Source: Ruminococcus sp. (GTDB lineage Bacteria; Bacillota; Clostridia; Lachnospirales; Lachnospiraceae). Taken from it: a DNA stretch of 40,159 nucleotides. The notes under the pieces were generated by a model. That model was not told where the DNA came from, did not search any database, and saw only the letters and a program-made list of their open reading frames with translations. Below, piece after piece: positions 17,348 to 25,671 of this stretch (position 1 is the stretch's first letter; each line of letters begins with the position of its first letter). Both the position numbers and the translations under genes were made by a program. The DNA is taken from contig JAMPIB010000016.1 in NCBI GenBank assembly GCA_023663085.1, positions 19,633 to 59,791 on the forward strand, read 5' to 3'.

Positions 17348-18097
17348 TCACACGATTCCTTTCGTCGTAAGATATAACAATTTCATGGGCAGGCCGTAGA
17401 TCGACAGCGCTTTTTTCTTTTTGCTGTCTTTTAATGCCTTTTTTACCACTTTTTCGGGTCTGGCCATTGTCAGTTTTTTCAACAGATTCATTTGGCCGTA
17501 TCGGCCATAGGCATGATCTAAAAAAGGCGTTTTGACCGGGCCGGGACAGACGGTGGTGACACTGATCCCTTTAGGCTTTAGTTCTTTATGCAGGGCCTGT
17601 CCGAAAGAATAGACATAGGCTTTCGTAGCCGCATATACGGCAAAATCCGCCTGTGGCAGAAATGCTGAGCCGGAGGAAACCTGGATGATGCGGCTGCCGC
17701 TTTTCATATAAGGCAGACAGAATTTGGTCATCTGCGTAAGCGCCAGCACGTTCAGGCGAACCGTTTCTGTTATCTCATCCCGGCTCTGCGCTTCAAACGC
17801 ACCGTAAATACCCATACCCGCACAGTTTACGAGCACCGATATACCGGCGTTGCGTATCATTAAAACTTCCGCAAAATGAGCCAGTTTCCGTTCATCCGTA
17901 ATATCTATGACGATTGTCCTTATCTTGAGTGCATGGCCGCGCCTGCCTTTTGCCAGCTCAGAAGCCAGTTCTTCCAGAGCGTTCCGTCTTCTGGCCAACA
18001 GCCAGATCTCGTCTGTTCTGCTTAGCGAGGCCGCCAGTCTTTTGGCAAATTCTCTGCCCATACCGGAAGAAGCTCCCGTGATGATCGCTATATTCAT
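17348..18097 (-). CDS. short-chain dehydrogenase/reductase
   Basis: A 249-residue SDR-family NAD(P)-dependent oxidoreductase. The cofactor motif TGASSGMG lies at residues 7-14, the NCAGMG segment at about 91-96, and the catalytic Ser-Tyr-Lys set at SSGSA (about 141-145), Y155 and K159 (VYAATKAY). The arrangement resembles the DltE/YqjQ-like 'classical' group; substrate is unknown. It begins three bases after the YgiQ-type gene and leads into a small membrane protein gene, suggesting co-transcription. Confidence 0.92.
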   Translation of the reverse strand: MNIAIITGASSGMGREFAKRLAASLSRTDEIWLLARRRNALEELASELAKGRRGHALKIRTIVIDITDERKLAHFAEVLMIRNAGISVLVNCAGMGIYGAFEAQSRDEITETVRLNVLALTQMTKFCLPYMKSGSRIIQVSSGSAFLPQADFAVYAATKAYVYSFGQALHKELKPKGISVTTVCPGPVKTPFLDHAYGRYGQMNLLKKLTMARPEKVVKKALKDSKKKKALSIYGLPMKLLYLTTKGIV

Positions 18098-18100
18098 AAA

Positions 18101-19918
18101 TCATCCCCCTTTTTTACGTTTATATTTTTTCCGCGGACGGATGAGGCATTTTTTATCAAAACCGATAAGATCGCGCCGTCCGGTTTTTATGAGCGCTTCA
18201 TATACCAGATCGTAGTTATTCGGGTCGCGGTACTGGATCAGCGCACGCTGCATCGCCTTTTCATGCGGATTTTGGCAAACATGAACCGCTCTTCCATTTC
18301 TGGGATCGACACCGGTATAATACATGACGGTCGATACGGTAGAGGGCGTCGGATAAAAATCCTGTACCTGTTGCGGCATATAGCCGAGGTCACGCAGATA
18401 CTCCGCCAGTTCCACGGCTTCTTTTAACGTCGAACCGGGATGGGAAGACATTAAATAAGGCACAAGGAACTGTTTTAAACCGAGGCTCTTATTTATTTTA
18501 TCATATTTTCGGATAAATTGCTCATAAACATCTTTCGATGGTTTGCCCATTTTTGATAAAACCGCGTCGGAAATGTGCTCCGGCGCCACTTTAAGCTGGC
18601 CGCTGACATGATATTTTACCAGTTCCCTGAAAAAAGTATCGTCTTGATCCGCCAGCAGATAGTCAAAACGGATGCCCGAACGGATGAAAACTTTTTTGAC
18701 GCCGGGCAGCGCCCGCAGTCTGCGCAGCAGAGCCAGATAATCCGAATGGTCGGCCGTCAGATTCGGACACGGTTTCGGGAAAAGGCACTGTCTGTTCTGG
18801 CAGACGCCGTCGTTAAGCTGTTTTTGGCAGGAAGGCTGTCTGAAATTGGCCGTCGGACCGCCTACATCATGGATATAGCCCTTGAAATCAGGATCTTTGA
18901 TCAGGATTTCGGCTTCTTTTAGAATAGACTCATGGCTCCGGCTCTGTATGATGCGGCCCTGATGAAAGGTCAGCGCACAGAAATTACAGCCGCCGAAACA
19001 CCCTCTGCTGCTGACCAGAGAAAATCTGATCTCGGAAATGGCCGGAACCCCGCCTTTTTTCTCATAAGAAGGATGGTATGTCCGCATATAAGGCAGTTCG
19101 TATATATCGTCCATTTCCTGCGTTGTAAGCGGTTTCTGCGGCGGGTTCTGCACCACATAGACCTGATGAGGGTATTCTTCTATCAGTGTCCGTCCGCTGA
19201 AAGGATCGGTATTCTGATATTGTATGGCAAAACTTTTGGCGTACTGCTGCGGGTCACTCTGTATCTCTTCAAATGAGGGCAGACAGATTCCCTCATAAAT
19301 ACCGGAAATGTCTCTTGTCTTATAAACGGTGCCGGGGATAAAAGTGATATCCTTCACCGAAAGGCCGCCTGCCAGCGCGTCGGCGATCTCCACGATGGAC
19401 TTTTCTCCCATGCCGTAAGAAATAAGGTCAGCCTGTGAGTCCAATAAGATAGAATGCTTTATTTTATCCGACCAGTAATCATAGTGTGCCAGCCTTCTAA
19501 GGCTTGCCTCGATTCCGCCGATGATAATGGGCACGTCTTTATAAGTTTTACGAATCAGATTGCCGTAGACTGCCGTTGCGTAGTCGGGCCGTTTAAAGGC
19601 TTCTCCGCCCGGCGTAAAGGCATCATTTGGTCTGTGTTTTCTGGAAACAAAATAGTGATTGACCATGGAATCCATATTACCGGCAGAAATGAGAAAACCG
19701 AGCCTTGGCCTGCCGAGAGCGGCGATACTGCTATCATCCTTCCAGTCAGGCTGTGAGATGATACCCACGCTGTAGCCGTGAGCCTCTAAGACTCTGCTGA
19801 TAATGGCATGTCCAAAAGAAGGATGATCGACATAAGCGTCCCCTATAACGTAAACAAAATCCAGTTGTCTGATGCCGGCTTTCGCCATATCCTCCGCGGA
19901 TATCGGTAAAAATCCCAT
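18101..19918 (-). CDS. YgiQ-family radical SAM protein
   Basis: A 605-residue radical SAM protein of the YgiQ family (function unresolved). The N-terminal part carries the family-type segments GDAYVDHPSFGHAII and GGIEASLRRLAHYDYW. The 4Fe-4S cysteines C307, C311 and C314 lie in RGCFGGCNFCAL, and the C-terminal region has the expected QVQDFYPTPSTVSTVMYYTG. Length is near normal. It lies 12 bases after the RsuA-HAD fusion and three bases before the SDR gene. Confidence 0.93.
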   Translation of the reverse strand: MGFLPISAEDMAKAGIRQLDFVYVIGDAYVDHPSFGHAIISRVLEAHGYSVGIISQPDWKDDSSIAALGRPRLGFLISAGNMDSMVNHYFVSRKHRPNDAFTPGGEAFKRPDYATAVYGNLIRKTYKDVPIIIGGIEASLRRLAHYDYWSDKIKHSILLDSQADLISYGMGEKSIVEIADALAGGLSVKDITFIPGTVYKTRDISGIYEGICLPSFEEIQSDPQQYAKSFAIQYQNTDPFSGRTLIEEYPHQVYVVQNPPQKPLTTQEMDDIYELPYMRTYHPSYEKKGGVPAISEIRFSLVSSRGCFGGCNFCALTFHQGRIIQSRSHESILKEAEILIKDPDFKGYIHDVGGPTANFRQPSCQKQLNDGVCQNRQCLFPKPCPNLTADHSDYLALLRRLRALPGVKKVFIRSGIRFDYLLADQDDTFFRELVKYHVSGQLKVAPEHISDAVLSKMGKPSKDVYEQFIRKYDKINKSLGLKQFLVPYLMSSHPGSTLKEAVELAEYLRDLGYMPQQVQDFYPTPSTVSTVMYYTGVDPRNGRAVHVCQNPHEKAMQRALIQYRDPNNYDLVYEALIKTGRRDLIGFDKKCLIRPRKKYKRKKGG

Positions 19919-19930
19919 TATAAAAACCCC

Positions 19931-21349
19931 TTAAAATAAAAAAGCCTTAAAATCATGGATGTAATAATCGGCCAGCGCCCTTTTTTCTTCATCCTGTATG
20001 ATGGTCGCTTCATCATACACGGCGCATACTCTCATGCCGGCGGAAAGTCCTGCCCTGATGCCCTCTACAATATCTTCAAAGACAAGACAGCGCGCGGGTT
20101 CTGCCTTAAGAGCTTTGGCGACAGCCAGATAGATGTCCGGCGCGGGTTTTCCCTTTTCTACGTCGCAGCCGGTCATGATACAGGCAAAGCGCTCGCTTAA
20201 GCCATGCGCGGACATGACGTTATCCACAAGTTCTCTGGAATTGCTGGTAGCGATCCCCAGCTTGATATGATGCGCATCGCAGAGGTCGATAAATTCCGCC
20301 GCACCCTCTTTTAACGGAACTTCGTGCATATATTTATCCCAGGCCATTTGGTTCCAGGCCGCCTTGATCTGCTCCAGTTCATCCGGCAGAGAGAAGGTTT
20401 CCTTGAAAAAAAGAGCCGTTTCGCTGAAACTGCGGCCGCCGATCTGATAATGCAGATCCTCCGGCGGTTCGATGCCGAAGCGGGCCAGATATTCTCTGTC
20501 AATAGCAGGCCAGAGCCAAGTGGAATCGACTAACGAGCCGTCCAGATCGAAGATGACGGCCTCAAAATCAGTCAGTCTGGGGATACTGGATGGTTCCAAG
20601 CCGCCTGCCATTTTTTCAGTTTCTGAGAAGACAGGGGTATCATCCTTTGTCATATCTTTTTGTAGTGATAATATCTCCTCTTTGGTAAGCATACGATATT
20701 CTCCCGCTCTTAATCTTTCATCCAGCACTAACGGACCCATGCGGATTCTTTTCAGATACGTCACTTCATTGCCGGCCGCTTTTAGCATTCTTTTGACCTG
20801 ATGAAATTTACCTTCAGTGATGACAAGCTGTATCTTCTGCGGTTTAAGGATATGCACTTTCGCCGGTAAAGTAAGTCTTTTCTCACCGATATCCACGCCG
20901 CTTTCCAGAGTATGTATCTGTTCGTCCGTAATCGGCCTGGCCAGCAGGCATTCATAGACCTTTTCGACATGTCTGCCGGGAGAGAGCAGTTTGTGGGCGA
21001 GCGCGCCGTCATTGGTCATGAGCAGAAGTCCTTCGCTGTCTTTATCGAGACGGCCTGCGGGAAAAAGATCATCCCTGCCGGTATCTTTCAGTAAGGACAG
21101 TACGGTCTTGTCTTTTTTATCCTCCGTGGCGGAAATGACGCCTGCCGGTTTATGGAGCATATAATAAACATATTTTTCATAAACGCAGGGGGTTCCTCTA
21201 TAGCAGACTTTATCCATATTTTCATTGAGCTTATAGTCGCAGGCGCGGACGATACGTCCGTTGACTGTGACCAGACCGTTTCTGATATCTTTTTTCAGAC
21301 TGCTCCTCGTGCCATATTTCAGATCGTTTAAATATTTATCCAGACGCAT
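19931..21349 (-). CDS. fusion of RsuA-type pseudouridine synthase and HAD phosphatase
   Basis: A 472-residue two-domain protein in one uninterrupted frame. Residues 1-230 form an RsuA/RluB/E/F-type synthase: an S4 domain (about 1-45), the catalytic aspartate D102 in GRLDKDSEG, and EGKFHQVKRML (179-189), so it probably modifies rRNA. After a polar linker (about 231-260), residues 261-472 form a HAD subfamily IA hydrolase with nucleophile D268 and acid/base D270 in FDLDGSLVDS, GKPAPDIYL, and FEDIVEGI, like beta-phosphoglucomutase or HDHD1-type phosphatases. The second domain could be a housekeeping sugar or nucleotide phosphatase. It is divergent from the YlbJ-like gene and leads the minus-strand run to recU. 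Confidence 0.92.
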   Translation of the reverse strand: MRLDKYLNDLKYGTRSSLKKDIRNGLVTVNGRIVRACDYKLNENMDKVCYRGTPCVYEKYVYYMLHKPAGVISATEDKKDKTVLSLLKDTGRDDLFPAGRLDKDSEGLLLMTNDGALAHKLLSPGRHVEKVYECLLARPITDEQIHTLESGVDIGEKRLTLPAKVHILKPQKIQLVITEGKFHQVKRMLKAAGNEVTYLKRIRMGPLVLDERLRAGEYRMLTKEEILSLQKDMTKDDTPVFSETEKMAGGLEPSSIPRLTDFEAVIFDLDGSLVDSTWLWPAIDREYLARFGIEPPEDLHYQIGGRSFSETALFFKETFSLPDELEQIKAAWNQMAWDKYMHEVPLKEGAAEFIDLCDAHHIKLGIATSNSRELVDNVMSAHGLSERFACIMTGCDVEKGKPAPDIYLAVAKALKAEPARCLVFEDIVEGIRAGLSAGMRVCAVYDEATIIQDEEKRALADYYIHDFKAFLF

Positions 21350-21409
21350 ATATGCTCATCCTTTTTACATATAATAAAGCAATGATTCCGTTTTCCCTGC
21401 CGTCGGCCT

Positions 21410-22444
21410 ATGATACAGAACAAAAAGAACAAAACGCTAAACAGCTTGCAATACGCTTTTATTAAAAGAAAAGACGCTTTTTATCAGATGCTCTTTACGC
21501 TGCTGGCCGTGTATCTGGTATGGCTGCTCCTTCGCTATCCCGCGGAGGCTTTAGACTATGCTTCTACGGGCCTTTTGTTATGGTTTCAGAAAATGATCCC
21601 TACGTTACTGCCGTTTATGATCTTATCCGGCATCATGATCCGCATGAATCTTACAGAAAAATGCGTAAAGTTCATACATCCGCTTTTTCATAAGATATGG
21701 GGCACTTCCGCCAACGGCTCTTACGTGCTGCTGATGGGAATGCTCTGCGGCTTTCCTATGGGTGCCAGAGTGATCGGCGAGTTGTGCCAGGCCGGGAAAC
21801 TTTCAGAGACAGAGGGCAGTTTCCTGCTGGCTTTTTGTAATAATATCGGGCCGGTCTATTTTATCAGTTTCGTTATGAGTACGCTGTCTTTAGAAGGAAA
21901 CTATGTTCCGTTTGCCATTATGTATGGCGTACCGCTCGTTTATGGCGCGTTTCTGTATCGTATTCGGCGGCTTTCGGTGCGGTTTCGAGGGCGGCTTTCC
22001 GGACGGCGTCCGCCGCAGGCGGCTGTGGACTTCCGGACGGCTTCAGGGCCTGCCGGGACAGCGCCCTCACCGTCCCTTCCCGGTGCGATCGACGATTCCA
22101 TTATCTCCGGTTTGATTGGTATCGCCAGGCTGGGCGGTTATATGGTCTTTTTTAATCTGTTAAATATCATGATGAGGCCGCTTAACGCTCTGCCGGAAAG
22201 ATTTCTATCGCTGTGTAACTGCCTGCTGGAGATCACCAGCGGAATAAGCCGCGCCGGAGGCGGAGAATGGCTGATGATCCTGATCCTGCTACCTTTTGGC
22301 GGATTTTCCTGCATATCGCAGACATACAGCATGATAAAAGAGACAGATCTTTCCATTTTGCAATATTTCCTGCATAAATGTATGCAGACAGCGCTGACAG
22401 CGCTTATTTATGGCCTTTTCTATGCCGCTTCTTATAACTTTTGA
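21410..22444 (+). CDS. YlbJ-like (nucleoside-recognition domain) membrane protein
   Basis: A 344-residue polytopic membrane protein of the YlbJ / nucleoside-recognition family; in Bacillus, ylbJ is a sporulation gene next to rsmD (ylbH) and coaD (ylbI), and those genes are close by here, though on the other strand. LLWFQKMIPTLLPFMILSGI, GFPMGARVIGEL and SFLLAFCNNIGPVYF are family-like. Between membrane segments, about residues 182-224, is an Arg/Pro/Ala-rich, G+C-rich hydrophilic loop encoded near 21955-22085 that looks like a later insertion. The start at 21410 has no clear ribosome binding site, so the true start could be downstream. Its 3' end overlaps the amidase gene by 41 bases. Confidence 0.82.
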   Translation: MIQNKKNKTLNSLQYAFIKRKDAFYQMLFTLLAVYLVWLLLRYPAEALDYASTGLLLWFQKMIPTLLPFMILSGIMIRMNLTEKCVKFIHPLFHKIWGTSANGSYVLLMGMLCGFPMGARVIGELCQAGKLSETEGSFLLAFCNNIGPVYFISFVMSTLSLEGNYVPFAIMYGVPLVYGAFLYRIRRLSVRFRGRLSGRRPPQAAVDFRTASGPAGTAPSPSLPGAIDDSIISGLIGIARLGGYMVFFNLLNIMMRPLNALPERFLSLCNCLLEITSGISRAGGGEWLMILILLPFGGFSCISQTYSMIKETDLSILQYFLHKCMQTALTALIYGLFYAASYNF

Positions 22445-23876
22445 GTATGACGATCATGGATAAGACCATAGCGAAGACAAGGGCCGCACAGATCAGACAT
22501 ACCTGTACAAAATAGCCCATCGTGAGCGGTCTGGTTTCCTGTGTTTCCTCTTCCGCCGTCTCTTCCCGCGCGGCGTCCTGTGCATCTTTGGATACTACGC
22601 TGTCGGAAGTGCTCTCTACGGCATCTGTATCCGTTCCCTGTGCGTTTGTATCTGTTTCTGGGCTCTGCGCATCCGCCGCCTCCTGCGCGGCGTCCGCATC
22701 CGCGGCATTCTCTGTATCTTTTTCACCATAACTCATCGATGGCAGGCTCAAAGAATTGCTTGTTGTATACAGATCGTAACCGTTATAAGCGTTTACCACG
22801 ATCTGTGGAACCGTGCCGGAAGGGATGTTTATTGTAAATTGAAAAGTATCCCTGCTCTTATCCGGCCATCTCTGTAAATCTGAAAATGTCGCGCCGCCGT
22901 CATAACTATACGTATAATAGAGCATCCCGCTGTCGTAGTCGGCTGCAGAAACGCTCAAAGTCACATCTCCGTTGTCCATATTCTGTTCGAGCAGTTCGAC
23001 CATGCAGATATCCGGCTGTGTGGAGTCAGGTTTCATCGTCTGCGTCGGCACGGGTACGGAGATATTCTGATAATTGCGAAAATCCTTGCCGAGGCTTTCC
23101 GAACGCAGGCCGTAATATCGGGCCACAGCCTCCGCATCCAGTCTGCCGAAGGCTTCGAGTTTATCCTGATGGTCATAAAAAGGCTGGTCGTTTATCTGGT
23201 CTAAATGACAGTGCTCGATAAGAACACAGGGCATATTCCGCTCCGTGGAATGCCGGATGATGCCATAGTAATCTATGCCGGAATCGTTGAGTCTTGTCTT
23301 GATACCGCGCGAATACAGTCCCATTTCCTGCAAAAGTTCTATCTCGATACTGGCAAAGGCATACCCTCTGCTGTATTGTTCGCCAAAAGCTGATATCCAC
23401 GTCTCTGCGCCAAAAAGCGTATGGTATGTGGATAAGTTAAAATGCAGACAGAATAAAAAGTCTGCCCCCACACTGGCCGCAAATTCACACCGTTCTTCCA
23501 GCGTCAGATCGACATCCTCCGTCCTCGTCAGATATACGGTAATGCCTTCATACTGTTCCAATTCAGCCTTCATGGCTTTGGCCACGATCAGCGTCATGTC
23601 TTTTTCCGTATAGTCTTCATACTGTCCGCCGAGATTTTCTCCGCCGTGGCCGGGATCTATCACAATGACGACTGATTCTGCTTCGGGTGCGGGCGCATTC
23701 TCAGCTGCGGAGGCGGACGCTGCCTGCTCCTGCGAGGGCGTATCATTTTCTTCCGCACAGGCGATAAGAGACGTCCCCGGAAACAGACCGGACAGGCCCG
23801 TAAACAGTATCCATATACTGATAAAGAATAAGCCGGCTTCTGCGCGAAACCGGCTTATGGTAAATCGTTGCATCAT
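22404..23876 (-). CDS. membrane-anchored N-acetylmuramoyl-L-alanine amidase (Amidase_3)
   Basis: A 490-residue exported amidase that should cut the amide bond between muramic acid and the stem peptide in the cell wall. It has a signal-like segment (about 14-40), an Amidase_3 domain (about 70-255) with zinc ligands in VIDPGHGGE, the LHFN histidine, and the catalytic glutamate of VLIEHCHL. A region of beta-type sequence follows (about 285-385), then a low-complexity acidic linker rich in Asp, Ala, Glu and Thr (about 387-450), and a C-terminal membrane segment (about 455-478) with a basic tail. It is six bases downstream of the coiled-coil gene and convergent with the YlbJ-like gene. Confidence 0.9.
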   Translation of the reverse strand: MMQRFTISRFRAEAGLFFISIWILFTGLSGLFPGTSLIACAEENDTPSQEQAASASAAENAPAPEAESVVIVIDPGHGGENLGGQYEDYTEKDMTLIVAKAMKAELEQYEGITVYLTRTEDVDLTLEERCEFAASVGADFLFCLHFNLSTYHTLFGAETWISAFGEQYSRGYAFASIEIELLQEMGLYSRGIKTRLNDSGIDYYGIIRHSTERNMPCVLIEHCHLDQINDQPFYDHQDKLEAFGRLDAEAVARYYGLRSESLGKDFRNYQNISVPVPTQTMKPDSTQPDICMVELLEQNMDNGDVTLSVSAADYDSGMLYYTYSYDGGATFSDLQRWPDKSRDTFQFTINIPSGTVPQIVVNAYNGYDLYTTSNSLSLPSMSYGEKDTENAADADAAQEAADAQSPETDTNAQGTDTDAVESTSDSVVSKDAQDAAREETAEEETQETRPLTMGYFVQVCLICAALVFAMVLSMIVILKSYKKRHRKGHK

Positions 23877-23882
23877 ATCGTT

Positions 23883-24506
23883 TCACTTTCCCTGCTGTAT
23901 TAAATCCAGATTAACGGCCTCTTCCGCCTGGTCGTCATAGCCAACTTCCTGTAACAGTTTCTCCACGCGCTGTGGCATTAATTCCGCACGATTGGCCTTC
24001 ACCACTTCGTTATACCCGTTTATCGCATCATAAAAACTCTCATAATGCGCAGTTGCCGCATTCAGACTGTTGGTCATCAGACTTTCAAGATTCGAGAGCA
24101 TATCGTCCAGATACTGCATGGCGGAGGCGCGCATACCATTAGCCTCTATCGTGGCGTTATCCAGTATCTCCTGCGCCTGATGGGTCGCTAAGGTAACGAC
24201 TTCATTGGCCTGTGCATAAGCCTGCTGCATGATCTCGTGCTCGTTGATCAGTTCGTTGGTATGTACAGTCGCCTCGTTGATCAAAGCTTCGGCCTTGGAG
24301 CGCGCATCATTTAAAATAGCTTCTTTATTGGTGATGATCTTCTGATAACGCTTGATCTCTTCCGGTGTTTTCATCCGCAGTTCGCGTAAAAGTTCGTCAA
24401 TCTCTTCTTTGTTTACGATAATATTCGTCTTGGAAAGCGGCTGGTACTTACATCCGTCAATATAATCTTCAATTTCATCGATTAACTGTTCGATTCTGCT
24501 GCTCAT
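23883..24506 (-). CDS. coiled-coil protein, ATPase-subunit-H-like
   Basis: A 207-residue, highly charged helical protein. Residues about 20-140 are almost continuous heptad-type coiled coil (EEIDELLRELRMKTPEE, ARSKAEALINEATVHTNELIN, ATHQAQEILDNATIEA). Such proteins are often labelled V-type ATPase subunit H-like or DivIVA-like; the resemblance may reflect coiled coil only. No V-ATPase genes are nearby, so an ATPase role is unlikely. It sits eight bases after coaD, with the ribosome binding site GGAG adjoining the coaD stop, and six bases before the amidase gene. A role at the cell envelope or division site is a guess from this neighbour. Confidence 0.82.
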   Translation of the reverse strand: MSSRIEQLIDEIEDYIDGCKYQPLSKTNIIVNKEEIDELLRELRMKTPEEIKRYQKIITNKEAILNDARSKAEALINEATVHTNELINEHEIMQQAYAQANEVVTLATHQAQEILDNATIEANGMRASAMQYLDDMLSNLESLMTNSLNAATAHYESFYDAINGYNEVVKANRAELMPQRVEKLLQEVGYDDQAEEAVNLDLIQQGK

Positions 24507-24514
24507 CTTTACTC

Positions 24515-25003
24515 CTATCTTGTATAGCCATATTTTTCGTATATCAATTTACCGACAAAATCCGGAACACACTGAGAAATATCCCCGTTAAAACTGGCGA
24601 TCTCCTTCACGCTGGAAGAACTTAGATAAGCATACTCCAGACTGGTCGTCAGAAATATCGTATCCAGATCGCCGTCGGAAAGTTTTCTGTTTGTCTGCGC
24701 TATCTGCAATTCATATTCAAAATCCGTAATAGCGCGCAGGCCCCTGATCGCCACATGTACGCCCTTTTTCCGTGCATAATCAATCAACAGGCCGCTGAAA
24801 GAGTCAACTTTTACGTTCGGGATATCTTTTGTCGCCTCTTCTAATATCTTAACACGTTCTTCGACAGAAAACAATGGAGTCTTTGTGTTATTGTTCAACA
24901 CACTTACCGTTAATTCATCAAAAATCTCCGCGGCTCTGTGGATAACGTCGAGATGTCCATAAGTGACCGGGTCAAAACTGCCCGGATAAATCGCTGCCCT
25001 CAT
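24515..25003 (-). CDS. coaD: phosphopantetheine adenylyltransferase CoaD
   Basis: A 162-residue enzyme for the penultimate step of coenzyme A synthesis (phosphopantetheine + ATP to dephospho-CoA). [20 protein letters not shown] holds the T/HxGH nucleotidyltransferase motif; [16 protein letters not shown] and [13 protein letters not shown] complete the family signature. I chose the ATG at 25003 because it gives the canonical N-terminus and length; eight extra codons are possible upstream. It follows rsmD in the order rsmD-coaD common to Firmicutes, but with a 101-base gap that may carry its own promoter. Confidence 0.95.
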   Translation of the reverse strand: MRAAIYPGSFDPVTYGHLDVIHRAAEIFDELTVSVLNNNTKTPLFSVEERVKILEEATKDIPNVKVDSFSGLLIDYARKKGVHVAIRGLRAITDFEYELQIAQTNRKLSDGDLDTIFLTTSLEYAYLSSSSVKEIASFNGDISQCVPDFVGKLIYEKYGYTR

Positions 25004-25044
25004 AACGGTTCCATGCCCCTTCCGCATATAATACTATCTATGTT

Positions 25045-25073
25045 ATCATAAATCACTTTTGGAAAAATGTCTT
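25045..25073 (-). promoter_or_regulatory. possible promoter for coaD and downstream genes
   Basis: Minus-strand AAGACA (25068-25073) and TATGAT (25045-25050) are 17 bases apart in an A+T-rich gap between rsmD and coaD. The -35 is weak (four of six consensus bases). Confidence 0.4.
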
Positions 25074-25104
25074 TAAAAAATTTCATTTTTTTAAAATTTT
25101 TTAA

Positions 25105-25659
25105 TCATTTTTCTGTTTTTCTTAAGAACACATGTTTGTTCGTTTTATATTTTTTCTCTTTTTCGATGGAAAAACCAAGCGGTTCCACATAGGAAAAATC
25201 CGTTTTTAACTGTGCTTCTACGACAATAAGCGTATTTTCGGTAACATAAGGCAGTTCTTTTAAATGTGCCAGCACCTGTTTCTCGTAGTCTGCTCCATAC
25301 GGCGGATCCATGAAAATGACATCGGCCTCTTTTTCATGGATACCGGAAAGTGCGCCAAGCACATCCTGTTTTAAGACGGTGGCATCTTCTTCCAGTCTGG
25401 TAAATTTCAGATTGTCGAGGATACAGGCTAACGCTTCTTTATTATTTTCGACAAAATAAGCGTGCGCCGCGCCACGGCTCAGCGCTTCGATGCCGATACC
25501 GCCGCTGCCGCTGAAAAGGTCGATAAAAATACTATCCGGCAGATACGGCTGTAACATATTAAATAAAGTCTCTTTGATCCGGTCAGTCGTCGGTCTGGTA
25601 TCCGGACCTTCCGGTGTCTTTAATCTTAAACTTCTGGCTTTACCTGCGATAACACGCAT
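25105..25659 (-). CDS. rsmD: 16S rRNA (guanine-966 N2)-methyltransferase RsmD
   Basis: A 184-residue SAM-dependent methyltransferase that modifies 16S rRNA during 30S assembly. The start MRVIAGKARSLRLKTP, the TRPTTDRIKETLFNML segment, the SAM-binding DLFSGSGGIGIEALSRGA and the catalytic DPPYGADY motif are all present. AAGGAG lies six bases before the ATG. It follows the topoisomerase A subunit gene by 12 bases and precedes coaD. Confidence 0.95.
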   Translation of the reverse strand: MRVIAGKARSLRLKTPEGPDTRPTTDRIKETLFNMLQPYLPDSIFIDLFSGSGGIGIEALSRGAAHAYFVENNKEALACILDNLKFTRLEEDATVLKQDVLGALSGIHEKEADVIFMDPPYGADYEKQVLAHLKELPYVTENTLIVVEAQLKTDFSYVEPLGFSIEKEKKYKTNKHVFLRKTEK

Positions 25660-25671
25660 ATCGTTCTCCTT

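Noticed and set aside
23883-24506. A V-type ATPase subunit
   Set aside because: Only coiled-coil similarity supports it, and no other V-ATPase genes are in the window.
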